A DNA stretch of 29,371 nucleotides from a virus, in IMG/VR virus record IMGVR_UViG_3300042288_000232, positions 1 to 29,371 of that record. One strand, written 5' to 3'. Below the pieces are notes generated by a model. The model was given only the letters and a program-made list of their open reading frames with translations. It had not been told where the DNA came from and made no database searches. Positions 28,332 to 29,371 of this stretch are shown here, one piece after another. Numbering within the stretch: position 1 is the stretch's first letter; the number at the start of each line of letters is the position of its first letter. The position numbers were made by a program, and so were the translations under genes.

Positions 28332-29371
28332 TTAGTATCCAAAAGTGCGGTCAGCTACACTCATACCGCTACGCTGATGTGCGGGATCATAATCCCATAA
28401 ACTGCTTCTAGGTCTGCTCATAACACCATATCGTAGTGCATCGTATAAGTGATCTTCAGACTTTGTATTAATATCTTCAGGGTTTGATTTATCAAGGGGT
28501 ATAACAGGAAGCTGTGCAATCAGGTTTGTACAGTTGTCCATAATCACAAGTCTAGGCTCTTCAGTAAAATCATCCAGCTGCAAGCGTCTATGTATCTCAT
28601 TTTTACCTGCTACACGAGAACCTGCACTACGATCTGCTGGCCTCCACCTACAACCCTCGGCTATCATCTGCTCAGCCAATGAAGGACCAGTATCACCCCT
28701 ACGATGCCAACAGGAAGAATCAAGAACACCATAGCGGATCTGTCCATCTTCTTGTTCAATATTCAATATCATCTTGGCAAGGTCTTTAGCTAGTATTTTA
28801 CTAACGTACAATTCCCTATAAACGACAAGTTGTTCCGCTGGAGTCACTGCAAACCACAATACTGCTGAGTAAGAACCGTATCCATAGTCACATGCCCTGA
28901 ATCTAGCCCAGTTACTGGGTATTTTTTCATGTTTAATGACATGAATGCGCCTGTTGAACTCTGGAAATGCAGCACCTTCGGCTACATCCCAGTTCCCTTC
29001 CAGCAATTGTTTACGTTGGTGTTCAGGGAGTGACAAAAGCATAGTCTCATAGTCACCACCTTCAGCAAGATAGGGGTTATCTGAGAGCATAGCAGGTATA
29101 AACCTGCGTTTAAACAAAGGTTGACCCTCTTTACTGTGACCTTTTGGGTACGAAAGTGTGTCACCTGTCTCTATGTCGGTAGCCCAGAACGCCCTACCAG
29201 CAGGACTAGGGTCAATAAACATCTTTTTAACCCACACATGACCTGGACCACCTGGGTTTGTAGTAGCTCTCATGTAGGTAGGTAGATCTGGTGCGGTACT
29301 CCGCAAGCGAGAACGCATGTAATTCCATGCAAATGGAGTTGACCACTGCGTCAATTCATCAAAACCTACCC
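28332..29371 (-). CDS. terL: Terminase large subunit, C-terminal about 345 residues (start outside window)
   Basis: The frame is open to the right edge, where FDELTQW is the Walker B plus catalytic glutamate of the packaging ATPase. It is followed by the RATTNPGGPGHV coupling motif. The RNase H-like nuclease domain shows its acidic residues in order: D in FRACDYGYGSYSAVLW, D in YGVLDSSCWHR, and the EDHLYDALRYGV motif near the end. The protein cuts concatemeric DNA and pumps it into the procapsid through the portal encoded next. The Walker A part and the start, and probably the small subunit, lie beyond the window. A TTG at 29354 is not the real start, because conserved sequence continues upstream. 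Confidence 0.93.
   Translation of the reverse strand, partial: VGFDELTQWSTPFAWNYMRSRLRSTAPDLPTYMRATTNPGGPGHVWVKKMFIDPSPAGRAFWATDIETGDTLSYPKGHSKEGQPLFKRRFIPAMLSDNPYLAEGGDYETMLLSLPEHQRKQLLEGNWDVAEGAAFPEFNRRIHVIKHEKIPSNWARFRACDYGYGSYSAVLWFAVTPAEQLVVYRELYVSKILAKDLAKMILNIEQEDGQIRYGVLDSSCWHRRGDTGPSLAEQMIAEGCRWRPADRSAGSRVAGKNEIHRRLQLDDFTEEPRLVIMDNCTNLIAQLPVIPLDKSNPEDINTKSEDHLYDALRYGVMSRPRSSLWDYDPAHQRSGMSVADRTFGY

Noticed and set aside
1-29371. tRNA genes, integrase, attachment sites or lysogeny regulators
   Set aside because: None seen by eye; there are no intergenic stretches over about 125 bp and no recombinase motifs in any likely gene.

Overview
The window is part of a tailed double-stranded DNA phage genome. 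It shows a podovirus-type virion: large terminase, portal, scaffold and coat, a short-tail adaptor and nozzle, a fibre with a self-cleaving chaperone domain, and very large internal virion proteins. No tail sheath, long tail tube or tape-measure-plus-tube set is visible. Most of the DNA is AT-rich with A/T-rich third codon positions. Gene content and order resemble environmental podoviruses of marine and freshwater bacteria; this is a resemblance from memory, not a search. The host is unknown. A Gram-negative aquatic bacterium fits the GTA-type 3TM holin, the small holin-like proteins and the fibre.

Plus strand, 1-3347: the end of a nucleotide-metabolism block. The C-terminus of ribonucleotide reductase large subunit NrdA enters from the left. 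It is followed by a PD-(D/E)XK nuclease-like protein, three unknown small proteins, the small subunit NrdB (all metal ligands and the radical tyrosine present), an RMF-like small protein and a 61-residue protein. A consensus-like promoter and a hairpin sit directly before nrdB. This block meets the late operon head-on, with the coding 3' ends overlapping.

Minus strand, 29371 down to 3325: one almost gapless late operon, read right to left. Packaging and head: terminase (cut by the window edge), portal, a 77-residue protein, a 599-residue virion protein, scaffold, an inserted HNH endonuclease, major coat and a decoration-like protein. Neck, tail and fibre: 92- and 147-residue proteins, a 323-residue 22-residue-repeat protein, a fibre-tail adaptor-like protein, SU10/P22-type adaptor, nozzle, S74 fibre and a 112-residue fibre companion. 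Lysis: a 56-residue one-TM protein, a 64-residue holin-like protein, a 3TM holin and a GH24 endolysin. Internal/ejection proteins: 1103, 73, 162, 437 and 1089 residues.

The least expected features are these. (1) The HNH gene, inserted between scaffold and coat, has its own promoter. Its short leader can fold into an H-type pseudoknot that buries the Shine-Dalgarno. (2) The 1103-residue virion protein combines a mucin-like Thr-rich region, an in-frame 15-bp tandem repeat, eleven exact 22-residue repeats and seven exact 11-residue repeats (a hendecad coiled coil). (3) A GC-rich block of about 2.1 kb covers the distal fibre and its companion gene and is probably recently exchanged. (4) Repeat-built or duplicated domains occur in the 323-residue protein and in the nozzle.
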